NCBI RefSeq assembly: GCF_910592395.1
Contig: NC_088324.1
Location: forward strand, 1,860,001-1,924,000
DNA from: Lineus longissimus
Lineage: Eukaryota > Nemertea > Pilidiophora > Heteronemertea > Lineidae
Direction of reading: 5' to 3'
DNA length: 64,000 nt
In this document: positions 53,500 through 64,000 of the stretch, piece by piece
How the letters are laid out: each line of letters starts with the position of its first letter
How positions within the stretch are numbered: position 1 is the first letter of the stretch
Program-made: the position numbers and the translations under genes
The notes under the pieces: model-generated
What the model saw: the letters and a program-made list of their open reading frames with translations, nothing else
Databases searched by the model: none
Told to the model about the DNA's origin: nothing

Positions 53500-56400
53500 T
53501 CAGGCAAATCCAAATCCAGGGGAACAGGCAATTCCCAACACCATGTTTTCCTTGAAGGTACTATAATACGGGGTAGCAGGCAGCCGCAACAAGTTGGCGC
53601 ACGTATTAGAGGTAGGGAAGTGCGTCAGGGTTTTTTTTGTTACCGGATCAACAGGAGCTTGATATGACAGTTCAATTGAAGGGATGGGCATGAAGCCCAA
53701 TGGCGGCACTTGAGCTGCTCCGGTGCCGAATATTAAAATGTCTGAAAGGCTAATGCTAATCTTCTCCTCTTCTGCATCTCCCTCTGAAAAAAACACTTTC
53801 ATTAGAGTGCTTCATAACAATGCAGTGTGTTGGGATACGTATTGACTGTGTTTGATTCTTCAGTCCATTCCACTGGTTCAAAATCCAGGGCCGTATGAAT
53901 TCATTCATGTAGAAATTGCCAACAGTCATGCATTTGCAGTACATATTTTGCCATGAATCCAGACTTCAAATAATAACTACGGTAGGCTATAATACAGATT
54001 TCGTCTTATTTAGATACCGGTATTTGTGTCAAATCATAAAAGCATACAAGGTACATGTAGCCTAGAGTGACTTGTCACAGATATTTTAGGAGAATAAATA
54101 CTGATCATACCTTGGACATCTTGGAGGAAGTCTCTCCACCATCCGTTTACTTTGAGATCAGTGTCGTATTTGTTTGAATCCTTTTCCGCGAGTTGGAATT
54201 TGAAAATATCCTCAACACTCTCAGCTGTTAAAAGTAGATAAGCATAACAAAATGATATAGTTACATCAACCATTCACAACACAATTAACTTAATAATCCT
54301 GTCTCTTCACAACCCTTCGAATAAGACGAAAAATATGTATAATTCCTTGTCGTCCTTACCTGTCAATGGGCTTGGCTGATGACAGAAAATGTCCTTAAAC
54401 AATGTTGGGTGTTGTCGGACAGTGGCCAACAACCCCAAAGTCCTTAAGCCATCTTTGAAGCTGAAAAATATAGTATAATTTTTAATTTTCCTTTGGTATA
54501 CCAAGTGATGAGACCATACCCCCTCTATTTAGGACAGTGGTCATTTGTATTCAATTTCACCTCTGTATTCAGGACACCTCTCTACGAAGGACAGCATTTG
54601 CCAGTCCCAAGGGTGTCCTTCATGGAGAGGTTCTACTGCAGTTGCTTAAAATGACATGTCACAACCCATATCATTGCCTCATCTGTCTAACTTACCATTC
54701 CAAGCATGACTGGACACGTCCCACAACATAGAAGGCAACAGCTGCTTTAGTGATTGTCTCCCTGTCATTAACAGTCCTAATTGGGATTAGACAACCAGCC
54801 AAACTAAGGAAAGAAGAGGCTTCGGTGACTGCTTCTTGAAGTGTCTCAATATCTCTTGCTTCTCTTATCTTCAAAAATTGCCAATGTATTACTAGTAGAT
54901 TGAGTCAAGATGAACAGGAAACCTTCAAATTTTTTATAAATGGTAACTCTTCAGAGATTGGGTTTTGCCATCATGCTATGACGAACTACATGTACTGTAC
55001 ATTTCAATTTTCTTAGGGGCTTGGAGCTAATTCTTTGTTGTCTTAAAATGTGTGGTAGTCGAGACATGTTGAGTCCCTAACTCCCAAATAATCTGGGCTT
55101 CAACTTGACAGCTGCACAGAATCCTGCTGCTGGACTAACCTTTTTGAGCTGTTTGCGTACTTCTAGGTCTGCCACATCCTCAATTGTTGGATCTTGTCGT
55201 CTGTCATGGTCATATGCGACACAGTCGTAGAGGGTTGGGCTAAAAAAGCCAGGGGGTGGGCCACCGTGTATGACTGAGACGGCAATCATCCGCCCAGCCA
55301 ACTGGTAATCCCCGTCAGAGAGAGCTGGAAATAATATCAAGATTCATGTGGTAAGGTTAGGGTGATTCAATAAATAAAACAGACCGTGCTCGTCGCTGGA
55401 CCTTAGCCTAAAAAGTTTGAGTAACAAAAATTTAACAGACAAAGATTTTTAGATGATCTTAAATCTAAAATGCACTGTGATGCCATGTTACACTGACCTG
55501 ATACACTATCAGCTTAAGGGTAATCAGCATCTACACAGAGACATGTTTTCATCTTTGGTGGTTTTTGATAGCTAAGCTTGCAGGACACCTACATATATGT
55601 TGTGTTAGACTTACTCACCAGAGGCAGACAGAGCCAGCACTTTACGGTCTTGTGGTCCTTCAAAGACCTTATGACCTTGCAGACTGGCCATTAAGAGACG
55701 AAGGAATTCTCTTTTTGGTCCACCAATGTCGATAGCCCCCTCGCCTTTCTTGCCGTCCGTAAAAACAACCGACATTCCATCGAAGGGGCTATACGACTTC
55801 CTTCGAAAGCCAATTTTTGCCCCATCAAACACGTCTCGTCTGTTGACGTTAAACTTTGATGTCTTGTCATCGTCTATTTGGCTCTGAAGTAGCACGAGTT
55901 CATCTCTAATTGTAGTAGTGTCATCAATTCTGAAATTAGAAGGTTTTCTTTTCATACCAGTATAATGCTGAATTGCATGGTTTGAAGTCACGTTATTTCT
56001 GCTAACCCCCAATCAGTAAATATAGGACATTATCAGAACATTCTATGGTCACAAAGATGGTAGAAGGGTACTCACTTGTTTCTATCTTCAAGAGAGGCTC
56101 TTATAGCCTGGTTTAGTTCATCATCCTCTCTATCTCCATCATCATCATCATCCTCTTGATGAACATTCAAGTCAACATACTGGCTATAGATGGCGAAAAG
56201 AAGGGTTTTATTTTGGAAAAAAGAAAGTGAAAAGTCAGATCATTTGACCAGGATTAACACAATTCTCATTGATGAAGCATGTGTCATATAACTGAATGCA
56301 GTCTGCAGAAAAAATCAGAACTAATTAAAGTTCCATCGATGATATCCACAAATTAATCCACTAGTAAATGTAACTACATGTATGCTGATTTAGTCACCCA

Positions 56401-58492
56401 AAATGCTTTCAAAAGATCTACTAACTTGCAGCTGCAATTCACGCATACAATTACATGTTTGCAAAATAGTACCTACCTGTATGTTCCTCTATTAACTGAA
56501 GGGACATCTGTTGTACATGTAGGTCCTGTCAGTGGTATTCTCCTATCACTGAAAGATTAATTTCAATCAAATGAGCTGATGTCATTTATGCCTAAGGTCT
56601 TTCTGTAAGTGTATGTCCAAGGAACCATCCATCTGGGTAGGCCTACCGGTATTTGGCTTTTGTGAAGATGGAGAGGCATTCTAAATTGGCGACCTCCTCA
56701 TCCAAGTTGTTCCATAGTTTCCAGAAAAGGTGGTAACATCATGCAGGATTACTGAGAAAGTTAACTGATTCTACATGCTGAGAGTTCTAAATTTGGTGAC
56801 TGTATTCCCGACTGACCATAAACAGAAAGGCTGTGTTAACTTGACAATGAAAATGACCGTCTACCATGCCAGATGATCTGGTTTGCCTTAGGATTCAGTT
56901 CCACCTACCTTCGCTGGATATTAATCACCTGGGGAGAAACTGAGGAGGGCAAACTTCGTCCCAAATTTCCTCGGGCAACTATAGATGGTAACTGTTGATC
57001 CGGGAATGCCACTGGCAACTCCTCCTCATCATTGTCACTGACAAAGTCCTGAAAGTTGAATAGTACATGGACAGACTAATAAATCAATGTTTTGCTTTGC
57101 TTTTGAAGAAGCTCCAGGACTGAGAAAAAAACAATGAATACCAACTGTCTCCTTTGTTCATTCATGCAGATTGCATAATTTCAAAGGGCAAATGAACTTG
57201 CCAGTTAATACGGCTGCTAGTAGTGGCAAACATCTGAGTAATTACCAGCACAATTAATTATACGTACCTGGACATTCTGATAAAGGGTTGGGTCAAAGCC
57301 ATCCTTTATTTGGCCGCTGGCCATTACATTGACCACCCCCTGTCCACACAGATTGAGGACTGTCTGTCCATCAAATTTCGTGCCTATTGGCATATTCGGC
57401 CGGAAAATTTTATTTCTCTCCGCCTTCACAAAGATGAATCTGAAATCATAAAACAAACAGTCAAACTCATATTGAAGGCTGCACAGATTCTGAATCTGTG
57501 GAGCTGTAACCATACCACAAATAATAGGTGAACTTACTTAGGTTTTGGAAATTTTTCAAGCTTGTCCCAGAACAAGGAGAGGATAAGATCCTCCACTTGC
57601 TGGGAGGTCATGTCCGTTGAAAAGACAACGCAATTGGCCACACGGCCAGCGTTGTATAGAACTTCCTTGTCTGTGGGCTTGGAAGTCATGCCAGAATCCA
57701 GTAGGACAACGTCCTTTGTTCTCTTTCGCACCGTCACTGAAATATGATAGACATCATTATTTTTTACTAATCATAGTTTATTGAACCACTGAAAGGCCTC
57801 ATCCCGGGCCTTATAGCCTAGCGACTATATGGATGTAGGCCTTGGCCGACCTCCTCGATTTCACGAGACACTGCAATATCAAACCATTGCCGATGCTGAA
57901 TTGCATTCTAGGCCTATCATCTCAGTTCTCACACAAATGGTTGGTATGTCTATAGGCCTCTTACCTCTTGAGCCCTTGTACATAGTCAGCGTACTATGAA
58001 AGCAGTGGGGTGCATGATAGGCCTAGCTGAACAACAGTAGGGCTACACGCTTAAAAAACACTCACCTTTCACCTTCTTTTGGGCCAAAGCCGCGGCTGCA
58101 CTTCCAGCAGCTGCTGCTGCTGTTCCGGGGACCCTTCTCTTCTTCCCACGAAACCCACCAGTGGGGGTGAACATCCTTGCCATCTCTTCGTTGACATTCT
58201 GATGGGTATGGGTTGATGATGGCAAGGCGGATGATGGAAAGGCTGATGGCAAGGCGGATGATGGCAAGGCGGATGAGGCACCGGGTTGGCCGAGCCCAAG
58301 GTTCACCCCTAGCAACCTGTCTGTGGTGGCCGCATTGTGTGGCCGCAACTGCTCTACAACAGGGTGGGCGACAACCTGCTGAATGAGCTCCCTCATTTCT
58401 GAGGGAGCACCCGTCGCCGAATTCCGCAGATCCCGCAGCAGATCCTCGAAATTACTGGCATGAGCCAGTAAATTGATTCTGTCCTTGTCCAT
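53500..58492 (-). CDS. UIM-HECT E3 ubiquitin ligase, 12 exons, transposon-borne
   Basis: Exons: 58492-58066, 57736-57538, 57439-57268, 57048-56909, 56548-56477, 56183-56076, 55929-55619, 55324-55140, 54868-54696, 54460-54360, 54224-54111, 53783-53500. All eleven junctions have GT-AG borders and matching phases; the sum is 2286 bases, 761 residues, with no internal stop. Residues 1-142 are disordered, with a SSALPSS repeat, GKKRRVP nuclear signal and Ala run. Residues 143-266 form a conserved unidentified domain (LYNAGRVANCVVFSTDM, NLCGQGVVNVMAS). Near 357-371 is a ubiquitin-interacting motif (DDELNQAIRASLED). From about 395 to the end is a HECT domain (GAIDIGGPKREFLRLLMASL, HGGPPPGFFSP, LGFMPIPSIELSY), with the catalytic Cys at about 729 in FPTSNTCANLLRLP. 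HECT ligases take ubiquitin from an E2 onto this Cys and pass it to a substrate. The nearest known layout is G2E3-like HECT proteins. Function in the transposon is unknown. Confidence 0.88.
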
Positions 58493-58661
58493 AATCGATG
58501 TCAAATCAAATCAAATCAAATCATATGTCAAACACCTGTCAAACATGTGTCAAAACCTCGTGCGAACAATTCGAGCTCCGAAACGCAACACAAGTACCAT
58601 GGGTTCGGGAAAGTCCGGACGCGGGTTCGGGAAAGTCCGTAAAGCATCAAAACATGAGCAA
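58493..58661 (-). promoter_or_regulatory. Ligase leader and promoter region
   Basis: Between the ligase ATG and the right terminal repeat are an (AAATC)n run at 58502-58522 and two direct copies of GGGTTCGGGAAAGTCCG (58602-58618 and 58624-58640). With only 170 bp available, the promoter must overlap the terminal repeat, so E-box words there could control the gene. This is inference from position. Confidence 0.4.
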
Positions 58662-59050
58662 CTACGTCATCAATTTTGTGGTCACGTGCGTCTTGAATAT
58701 GGTCACGTGAGTCTTGAATATGGTCACGTGAGTCTTGAATATATTTTGTTCAAGGTTGAATATATTTTGTTCAAGGTTGGACATATTTTATGCAAGGTTG
58801 AATATATTTTGTTCAAGGTTGGACATATTTTATGCAAGGTTGAATATATTTTGTTCAAGGTTGGACATATTTTATTCAAGGTTGAACATATTTGATTCAA
58901 GGTTGAACATATCTTATTCAAGGTTGAAAACATTTGATTCAAGGTTGAACATATTTTAGTCTTGAACATATATTTCCTTCTTGAACTTATATTTAACTTC
59001 TTGAATAGTAATTCTAAAGTCTTGAATAAATTCCGCTTTGGCTTGCCATA
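58662..59050 (-). repeat. Right terminal inverted repeat with 21-bp tandem units
   Basis: Inverse of 49463-49809 but 42 bp longer, because the array has one extra pair of 21-bp units (a second TTTTATGCAAGGTTGAATAT). Otherwise the two arms are nearly identical, which suggests that the insertion is recent. Confidence 0.92.
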
Positions 59051-59056
59051 GCTGAG

Positions 59057-60964
59057 GATGTGTTGATTTCCATATCACTCATCCGTATTTTCCAGTTATT
59101 CAGACAATGCTAATGCATGATGTCCTTTGCAGCTTACTATCAGTTTTCAACGAAAGAAAGTAACTCTTATCATTTATATTAATCATGTTTATTGTAGTAC
59201 AGGCATCTAGTAATCTACATGATATAGTCACACGTTAATAACAGCAAACAAATACAATAGAAGTGGTCGGTTCGTCTAAACATTCAAATTATTCATATCA
59301 TTACGGTCAGATAGATTCGGTAAGACCCCAGATATTCCAACTTCATCACAAAACGATAATGAATTACTTTAGTTCTCATTTTGACAACTTGTAAGAGGAA
59401 TGAAAGCTTGCATGACGCTACTATTTATATCCAACCAACTCAAATCCTTTAAAATAAGCGTGCCGACATAATATTACAAGGGCCTAAATCTGATGCAAAG
59501 CAATGTTCATCCGTCTTTTTGTGCAGATTGAAAGTTGCCAAATGATATAAATATACACACATGAATAATTTGCTCTGAAGGTAATGTAAATTAAGTTTCC
59601 AATTGGTTACATAGTTTGACGAGCGTCTAATAAACAAATTGTTTTAATTAGCTAATTCTTGTTGCTCACACCAAATTACCCGAAATCATAGAGTTGTTTG
59701 GTCAATTATGCCATTTAAGCACTAATTGCCCATATCTAAAGACAGAATTAATGGACATAGTAATTGGGTTAATTGCCTAGTATTGGATGGGTCTAACTGA
59801 ATGGGTCAAATTCTGCGAAACATTATACTACATGTATTAAAATTAAACTAAATAAGTATTTGATCATTTTTGCACCGTAATTTTTAGATATGAGAAAAAA
59901 AGACCAACAAAATCGATAGGATCAGTCATTTTCCTGAAAATCAATGAACCAAAAAATGGTATACTGCATATTAACACAAAAGAAAAACACCCTTTAGTTA
60001 AACAATTTAAACTTTACCGAAAATTCTGATCGATTATTTTGTTTTCTTCTTATCTCTAATTTCAAGTCGATTTGCATCAGACTTGAGGAGATAGCATTAA
60101 GGAGACCAAACACCCAGGTTTTTGAAAAGCAATCTAACATGCATTTTACATCATACTCGGCCAAAATCCAGGCCTAGCACAGTTACCTCATATGAGTTCA
60201 ATGTTAGATGAACAAGGGCAATTATTAATATACTTGCTATTCATTCGATACGGGTATTTTCCGGAGAAAACAATAGGTTTTAAAAGTTTCAGACGCAATA
60301 TTTTGCTCAAGTCTTGCAATAAACCAGTGTTCAAAAGAGTGGGACCTCTTCTTGACTGCCTGATGGGTGTTTCTATAAAACAAAAGACTCAGAAACCAGT
60401 TGTCAATCCATTGTTTATAAATCCTTGGTGATACTTTTATTTATAACCATCGGCTTCTTTGGTCATTATTGGAAGCCAGGTGAAGCCCATTACAAAACAA
60501 ACTACCAACTGTGGTAGATATGAAAAATATTGATAAGTTTACTTATGATCAATGATTTAATATTCCATAAAAATCTCAAAATATCATATCTGCATTCACA
60601 AATATTGAGGCTGGACCACTGTAACGTGTTGTTTTCTGAAAAAAGGCCCGCTGATTTTGAAACATCTCCACATACATATCAGTAGTCCTACTGCAATGAA
60701 ATGGTTATTGCACTTACTAGATGAAACATTTGCATTTTTAAGTTGCGTTTGACCGATCAAACACGACAATCTCATTCAGAAATCGCCCACATGTCATTAG
60801 GCTAAAAATAGCAAGATGGTGAGAGAGTTTATTTGCTTTTCAGCACTTAACAGGAATACACTGTCTGGTAGTTATCCAGTGTCATCAACTCCTTGAATTT
60901 CTCTCAGATGCCCCTCAAAAAACAGTTAGTAAAAGTATCTAACCATTGTCTCAATTCTTTTTAG
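59057..60964. other. No gene supported
   Basis: AT-rich sequence, without a convincing coding region or repeat. A 79-codon open frame at 60192-60431 has no features of a real exon but cannot be excluded as part of an upstream exon of the next gene. Confidence 0.4.
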
Positions 60965-63376
60965 CTTCACTTCGCCAATGAAGAAAAAGGCCTGCGCCTC
61001 AGGCGGCAGTATTTCTTTGCCCCTGACAACAATGCACTGTGCGCTCGCCTCAAGGTTGCTACCACGAATCAGCTGTTTATCAATGAATTGATAAACGAAA
61101 CAGCGGTAACTGAACTGAAGAGACATGATAACCCAAACAAACGCTTGAAAATGAGTCAGGTGCCAATAGTGAAAACAAAGGAGGATATACAGATGAGTGT
61201 AGAAGACAAGACCATAACCAGAAAGTATATTGGTAAGTTTATACATTTATTGCCAGTATGTAGTCTGGCTTAATGGGAAGGATGATGTCTTTTCAGAGCC
61301 ATGGTTGCCTTGAACAAAAATTCCCCTACTGAATGAAATATCACAGCCAGTTGAAAAGTTAAAAGAAAAAAATGGAGTTGTAGCTGTTGGGTGGATGGGG
61401 GGGGGGGTCACTCTTGAAATGTTAAGTTGTTATTTGCCCCTAAGTAGTGCAGCCAAAAAAGACTACATCCCTTGCTCTATTATCTTCATGTGGATCATGA
61501 ACCTCACTACAATCCATTTACCAATCTCGTATTTTCCAGGTCATTTCGAATATTGGATGGACAACTTAGTGGCCCCACCAAATAAATTGTCAATTAGACA
61601 AGTGTCAACAGCGTGGGTCAACCAAATTAAACAATCCCTTATGACAACCCCTACAAAACCAACTACTATAATACCATGCCTTATTTTGGATGAGGGAGTG
61701 ACCAAAGATAACTTTCAGAAGCAAAAATTTGTAAGGAATGAGTACCGCATCTGTACTTTAGGTGGCAACCACCTCCGTACTGCGGTGACAAGCCTTCTGG
61801 AAGAACAGAAAGACTTAATGTCAACCTTCGTGACGAACCATGTGAAAAATGTTGAGATAGCATTGTATGCTGGCCTTTCAAAAATGGAATCTCGGAGAAT
61901 AGCCAATCAACACAACCTGACGACAGAGACGGCCAAGACGAACTTCCTGGACCGATGCATCCAGGCCAGAAGACTGCTTAAGGAGTCAGGATCAGATGAC
62001 CCCTTCCAAGAAGCATATGACCAGGCCCAAAACAAAAGCTTCCGGGAAAGGTTCGTTCAAGAGCTGGCTCTTGACCCCAAAGTAGTAAGTGTTTATTCCA
62101 ACTCAACAAAAAATCAAAAAGGTTTGAATCGTTTGATCATTTTTGTTTCATGAGTAGTGATCAATAACGTGAATAAGTTTTGATAACAGTGGTATATTTC
62201 TTCACTGCTTGACAGGTTTTTAAACCCACCTTTAGTCAGTTACAAATGAATTTATCGATATTAATATATTGTTGGCACAGAGTTATTGATGTTCTTAAAA
62301 TTTGCAGTTTCTTACAACAGGTCAAGAAGGCAGGCGGCTCTCATACTAAGTTCTTTTTCAGCATTCATCCAAACTGAATGAAACAATGGAAACATTGTTC
62401 AAAAGGGGACTTCTACTATAACCACCATCATAAACATATATATATAAGCTATTTTTGTCCCATTTCAGACAAGCTCGTACAGCACAGTTTTCCATGTGGC
62501 AAGATACTCTACAAGGTGCTGGAAATCTTTGAATACACACATGGTCAACTTGAGAAATACCGACGCTATTGGACTTGCTATGATTAAGGAGACTGTGAGT
62601 ACCTCTTTCATATTTTAAAAAATAAGTTTCACTGGAATATTCAAATTGCGCATTGTCTACAGTATAAGCTTATCTCATTGGAAGATATACTATTCTGTCT
62701 CTTCTCAGTCTTCTAGCCTGGATGCACCGGTCAAGGAAGTTTGCGATCGTGGTCTCGGTCGTCAGGTTAGGCTGATTGCAGCAATGCACCTAGGTATCTA
62801 AGGAGAACTAAGGACAACTAACTTTACACCCATCATGAATTATCTTATTTACTCTATTGACAAACTTTATTACATTACTTTCAGCCATTCCTGAAGTTCC
62901 AGGGCCTAGATGAGCCAGACCTCTATGAACTCCTCGAGAAAGTGGCAACAAAACAAATTACCCTTAGCGCAGCCAGGCAAGCCGCCATCAACATGAAGAA
63001 AATGGACATCATCCGCTCTACCTTCACCTTCATAGTGAAAGCCCCAACATGGGAGGATGCGCGTAAATCCTTCCCCAACCATGCAGCAGATAGAGTACTG
63101 GAACAGTTTCTGCCCGCATTCAAAGATGTCAAAGGCCAAAATTTGAAAGGTAATTAAAGGTACATGATTCTCTTTTCAGACGGTCACAAAATAGAGTCCA
63201 ACTGTCCATTGGAGTTCCTCAAATTCTGCGATGATGCAAAAGCCGAACAGCCACCACCAGGGGATGCATACAAAATCCACATTCGAGTGACTGAGAAAAG
63301 TGGAAAGGCCATCAAATACACGGATGAAATGCTGAGAATCATGGACGAAGCGAAACGATCAATGATTGAAAAACTC
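60965..63376 (+). CDS. Gene with ParB/sulfiredoxin-like domain, partial
   Basis: Exons 60965-61232, 61540-62084, 62469-62594, 62709-62765, 62885-63149 and 63180-63376 join in phases 1, 0, 0, 0 and 1 with GT-AG borders. They give about 486 residues without a stop. The first exon lacks an ATG, so the start lies upstream. In exon 2, PCLILDEGVT, YRICTLGGNHLRTAVTSLL and KNVEIALYAGLSKMESRRI then NQHN have the order and spacing of a ParB/Srx-fold domain: a Gly-rich G-x-x-R-x-x-A box and a helix that ends in an HN pair. In bacteria such domains are nuclease or CTPase modules of plasmid partition proteins. In animals they are unusual. The later exons are helical and charged and not recognised. The last exon runs into a Gypsy integrase. 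Whether the gene is a host gene or part of another element is open. Confidence 0.6.
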
Positions 63377-64000
63377 ATAATTGATCATTTCACCCGCTTC
63401 GCGCAAGCTTACCCGACCCGTAACAAGTCTGGGAAAACGGCTGCAAACATTATCTGGAACGATTATATACCACGTTTTGGGTATCCTGGTAGCCTACATC
63501 ACGACCAGGGACGGGAGTTCGAGAATGACTTGTTCCGGAGGCTGGAGAAGCATTGCGGGATAAAACATTTGAGGACGACTCCTTACCACCCTGCTCGCAA
63601 CGGCAAGTGCGAGAGGTTCAACCGCACAATCCTCGGGATGCTAAGGACCCTCACAAAAGACCAGAAGACGGATTGGAAAAGTCATCCAAACCCCATGGTT
63701 CATGCGTACAACTGCTGTCAGCATGAGTCAACTGGCTATGCACCTCATTTTCTGCTCTTTGGTCGCAATCCGAGGCTACCAGTTAACCTGTTGTTTGGAA
63801 CCAAGCCACGCGAAGGTGGTACAGTTGCCAAATGGTTGGAACGTCTTAGAGGCGCCTACATGCGGGCCGGTGAGAATGCTCAGAGGAAAGCCAAGGCAGC
63901 TAAGGGACGTCACGATAGGCGAGTAAAGAGTGCAGTCTTACAGCCAGGAGACCGAGTTTTGGTGCATAATCTGTCTGAAAGGGGGGACCAGGGAAATTGA
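63377..64000 (+). pseudogene. Gypsy integrase fragment, fused in frame to upstream exon
   Basis: Starting with IIDHFTRFAQAYPTRN, the frame encodes the middle and end of a Gypsy integrase: the second Asp in LHHDQGREFEN, the Glu in HPARNGKCERFNRTIL, then FLLFGRNPRLPVNLLFG and the C-terminal domain with QPGDRVLVHNLSERG. The region before the first catalytic Asp is missing. A one-base loss in a G run near 63984 shifts the frame, so that a TGA closes it at the very end of the window. The fragment continues past 64000. The reading frame joins the preceding exon without a stop. Confidence 0.85.

Larger units (their letters stand above)
49463..59050. mobile_element. 9.6-kb DDE transposon (IS3EU-like) carrying a HECT ubiquitin ligase
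   Basis: The termini TATGGCAAGCCAAAGCGG and its inverse are flanked on both sides by GCTGAG (49457-49462 and 59051-59056), a 6-bp target duplication. Terminal inverted repeats are 347 and 389 bp. Inside, a plus-strand integrase-core DDE transposase and a minus-strand 12-exon HECT ligase converge, with 577 bp between their stop codons. A 6-bp duplication, 5'-TAT ends and a retroviral-integrase-like transposase agree with what I remember of the IS3EU superfamily; this assignment should be checked. Element complete at both ends, with transposase damaged. Confidence 0.85.

Noticed and set aside
60192-60431. 79-residue open frame upstream of the ParB-like gene
   Set aside because: No splice sites in matching phase and no recognisable features. 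Kept only as a remote possibility for an upstream exon.
1-64000. tRNA, rRNA or other structural RNA genes
   Set aside because: No cloverleaf with A and B boxes or rRNA sequence was recognised by eye. A covariance-model scan would be needed to exclude small ones.

Overview
The window is animal nuclear DNA: genes are split by GT-AG introns with matching phases, and about three quarters of the sequence is transposable elements. Polintons, BEL/Pao and Gypsy LTR elements, APE-type LINEs, PIF/Harbinger and a large DDE integrase-core transposon occur together, alongside a secreted LamG+PAN gene and GACGACG-tailed short repeats. This suggests a marine invertebrate (ambulacrarian, lancelet or lophotrochozoan). 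The species cannot be fixed from sequence alone.

Layout. 1-6.1 kb: a three-exon minus-strand gene for a secreted LamG-PAN protein, plus a partial tandem copy of its middle exon. 6.3-11 kb: a PIF/Harbinger element with a frameshifted three-exon transposase and an open three-exon Myb/SANT partner gene, convergent. 11.3-17.6 kb: a broken LINE with a 2 kb insertion in ORF1. 17.6-23.4 kb: two overlapping pieces of one Gypsy family, separated by a second LINE and a MITE; the second piece carries a 377-bp solo LTR with an exact 5-bp target duplication. 23.4-31.7 kb: a truncated BEL/Pao element on + and a nearly full BEL/Pao element on -, the latter with an internal inversion and a lost integrase core. 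31.7-37.2 kb: another Gypsy element split by a 1009-bp solo LTR and by a 695-bp Harbinger derivative, then tandem hairpin repeats and a small unidentified spliced gene. 37.4-46 kb: a Polinton with capsid, packaging ATPase, integrase and HNH genes but no DNA polymerase B, and with several key genes broken. 46-48.6 kb: Gypsy pro-RT-RNaseH.

49,463-59,050 is the most interesting unit. It is a complete 9.6-kb DNA transposon with long terminal inverted repeats built from 21-bp tandem units, a 6-bp target duplication and a nearby paralogous empty site. On + it carries a spliced DDE integrase-core transposase (IS3EU-like). On -, convergent, it carries a 12-exon gene that can be followed without a break from ATG to stop: a 761-residue HECT ubiquitin ligase with a ubiquitin-interacting motif and an intact catalytic cysteine. 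The transposase is damaged by a template-switch palindrome and a second frameshift, while the ligase is open.

59-64 kb: a gene-poor stretch, then a six-exon gene with a ParB/sulfiredoxin-like domain whose last visible exon runs in frame into a Gypsy integrase fragment that reaches the window edge.
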